Positions 63,362 through 64,000 of a DNA stretch of 64,000 nt are shown here, piece after piece (the first letter of the stretch is position 1; every line of letters starts with the position of its first letter). Where the stretch lies: NCBI RefSeq assembly GCF_018618475.1, contig NZ_JACSMD010000003.1, positions 124,001-188,000 of the forward strand, read 5' to 3'. The notes under the pieces were generated by a model. The model did no database searches, had not been told where the DNA came from, and worked only from the letters and a program-made list of their open reading frames with translations. Source of the DNA: Exiguobacterium sp. s122. Its GTDB lineage: Bacteria; Bacillota; Bacilli; Exiguobacteriales; Exiguobacteriaceae. The position numbers and the translations under genes are program-made.

Positions 63362-64000
63362 AACAACGAAAATTCAAATGGGCAAACTTGTATTTGATGG
63401 CGGTGTTCTTCATCCTATACGCGCCGATTCTTTACTTGGTCGTCTACTCGTTCAATAGCGGCGGGACGATGAGTAGCTTTGACGGGTTCACGCTCGAGTG
63501 GTACGAGGCACTCTTCACCGACACACGTCTTCTCGTCATCGTCTTAAACACGATTGTCATCGCGCTGCTCTCAGCGACAATTTCGACCGTACTCGGGGTC
63601 ATCGGGGCACTTGCCATCTATACGGCCAAACAGAAGTACACGAAGACGTCGCTCTTGTCACTTAACAACGTGTTGATCGTCAGTCCGGACGTGATTATTG
63701 GGGCGTCGTTCCTTATCTTATTCACGATGCTCGGGATCCAGCTCGGGTTCTACTCGGTGCTATTGGCCCACATAGCGTTCTCGGTCCCAATCGTCGTCAT
63801 TCTCGTCTTGCCAAAATTGCAAGAGATGAGCCCGACGTTAATCGATGCGTCACGTGATTTAGGAGCGAGCACGTGGGATGTGCTCACAAAAGTGATTTTG
63901 CCGTACATCACCCCTGGTATTTTCGCCGGCTTCTTTACGGCACTCACGTATTCGCTCGATGACTTCGCCGTCACGTTCTTCGTAACGGGGAACGGGTTCT
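63358..64000 (+). CDS. potC: Spermidine/putrescine ABC transporter permease PotC, 5' part
   Basis: The frame runs open to the window end: 214 residues so far, with EAA loop [20 protein letters not shown] and TM helices. The ATG overlaps the potB stop. The rest of the gene and potD should follow outside the window. Confidence 0.92.
   Translation, partial: MKQRKFKWANLYLMAVFFILYAPILYLVVYSFNSGGTMSSFDGFTLEWYEALFTDTRLLVIVLNTIVIALLSATISTVLGVIGALAIYTAKQKYTKTSLLSLNNVLIVSPDVIIGASFLILFTMLGIQLGFYSVLLAHIAFSVPIVVILVLPKLQEMSPTLIDASRDLGASTWDVLTKVILPYITPGIFAGFFTALTYSLDDFAVTFFVTGNGF

Noticed and set aside
1-64000. CRISPR arrays, insertion sequences, prophage or restriction systems
   Set aside because: I saw no regularly spaced repeats, transposase, integrase, phage structural or methylase/nuclease genes; all large frames have housekeeping or transport matches.

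Overview
The window is a stretch of ordinary Bacillales chromosome at moderate GC content. Gene families, order and ribosome binding sites resemble Bacillus, and the gene set and base composition suggest Exiguobacterium or a close relative; I infer this from gene content because no rRNA is present. I see no tRNA, rRNA, CRISPR array, insertion sequence, prophage or conjugative gene. Almost every gene has a clear GA-rich Shine-Dalgarno, and intrinsic terminators mark most transcription units.

Layout. 1-5.7 kb: end of a ba3-type cytochrome oxidase operon, a uridine-kinase-like P-loop kinase, and a YtrA-type GntR regulator with ABC ATPase, permease and exported protein. 5.7-8 kb: a YfmL-like RNA helicase coupled to an unknown gene, and another unknown gene. 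8-13.9 kb: pyruvate formate-lyase and its activase, malic enzyme, and a stand-alone RsgA-like GTPase. 14-18.1 kb: the envelope-stress operon liaIH-liaFSR, followed by an acetyltransferase gene broken by one stop codon. 18-26.8 kb: ABC-F protein YfmR, PlsC, small membrane proteins, CvfB, CshA, a degenerate EAL protein (YkuI) and Map. 26.8-35 kb: the menaquinone locus menFDHBEC with divergent menA. 35-43 kb: carbonic anhydrase, a YihY protein, a Nudix hydrolase, a PfkB kinase, a PfeT/ZosA P-type ATPase and transporters. 43-49.9 kb: YfkAB, RlmCD, cytidine deaminase, a two-component system and an acetyltransferase. 50-64 kb: amidohydrolase, YfhF, RecX, lactate permease, a BmrCD-type multidrug exporter with RtcB, YfhH, YfhJ, and a polyamine uptake operon cut by the window edge.

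How the genes fit together. Several loci serve flexible respiration and fermentation: an oxidase, menaquinone synthesis, pflBA with plausible redox and catabolite sites, malic enzyme and lactate permease. A second theme is stress on ribosomes and envelope: liaIHFSR, bmrCD-rtcB, the RsgA paralogue, YfmR, CshA and RlmCD.

The most interesting material is regulatory RNA. The bmrCD-rtcB operon has a 23-codon leader ORF plus a terminator, and the RsgA paralogue has a 22-codon leader ORF with competing hairpins that involve its own ribosome binding site. I found no wholly new multi-gene system. The best candidate for something undescribed is the linkage of an RNA ligase to an attenuator-controlled drug exporter, together with the RsgA leader.
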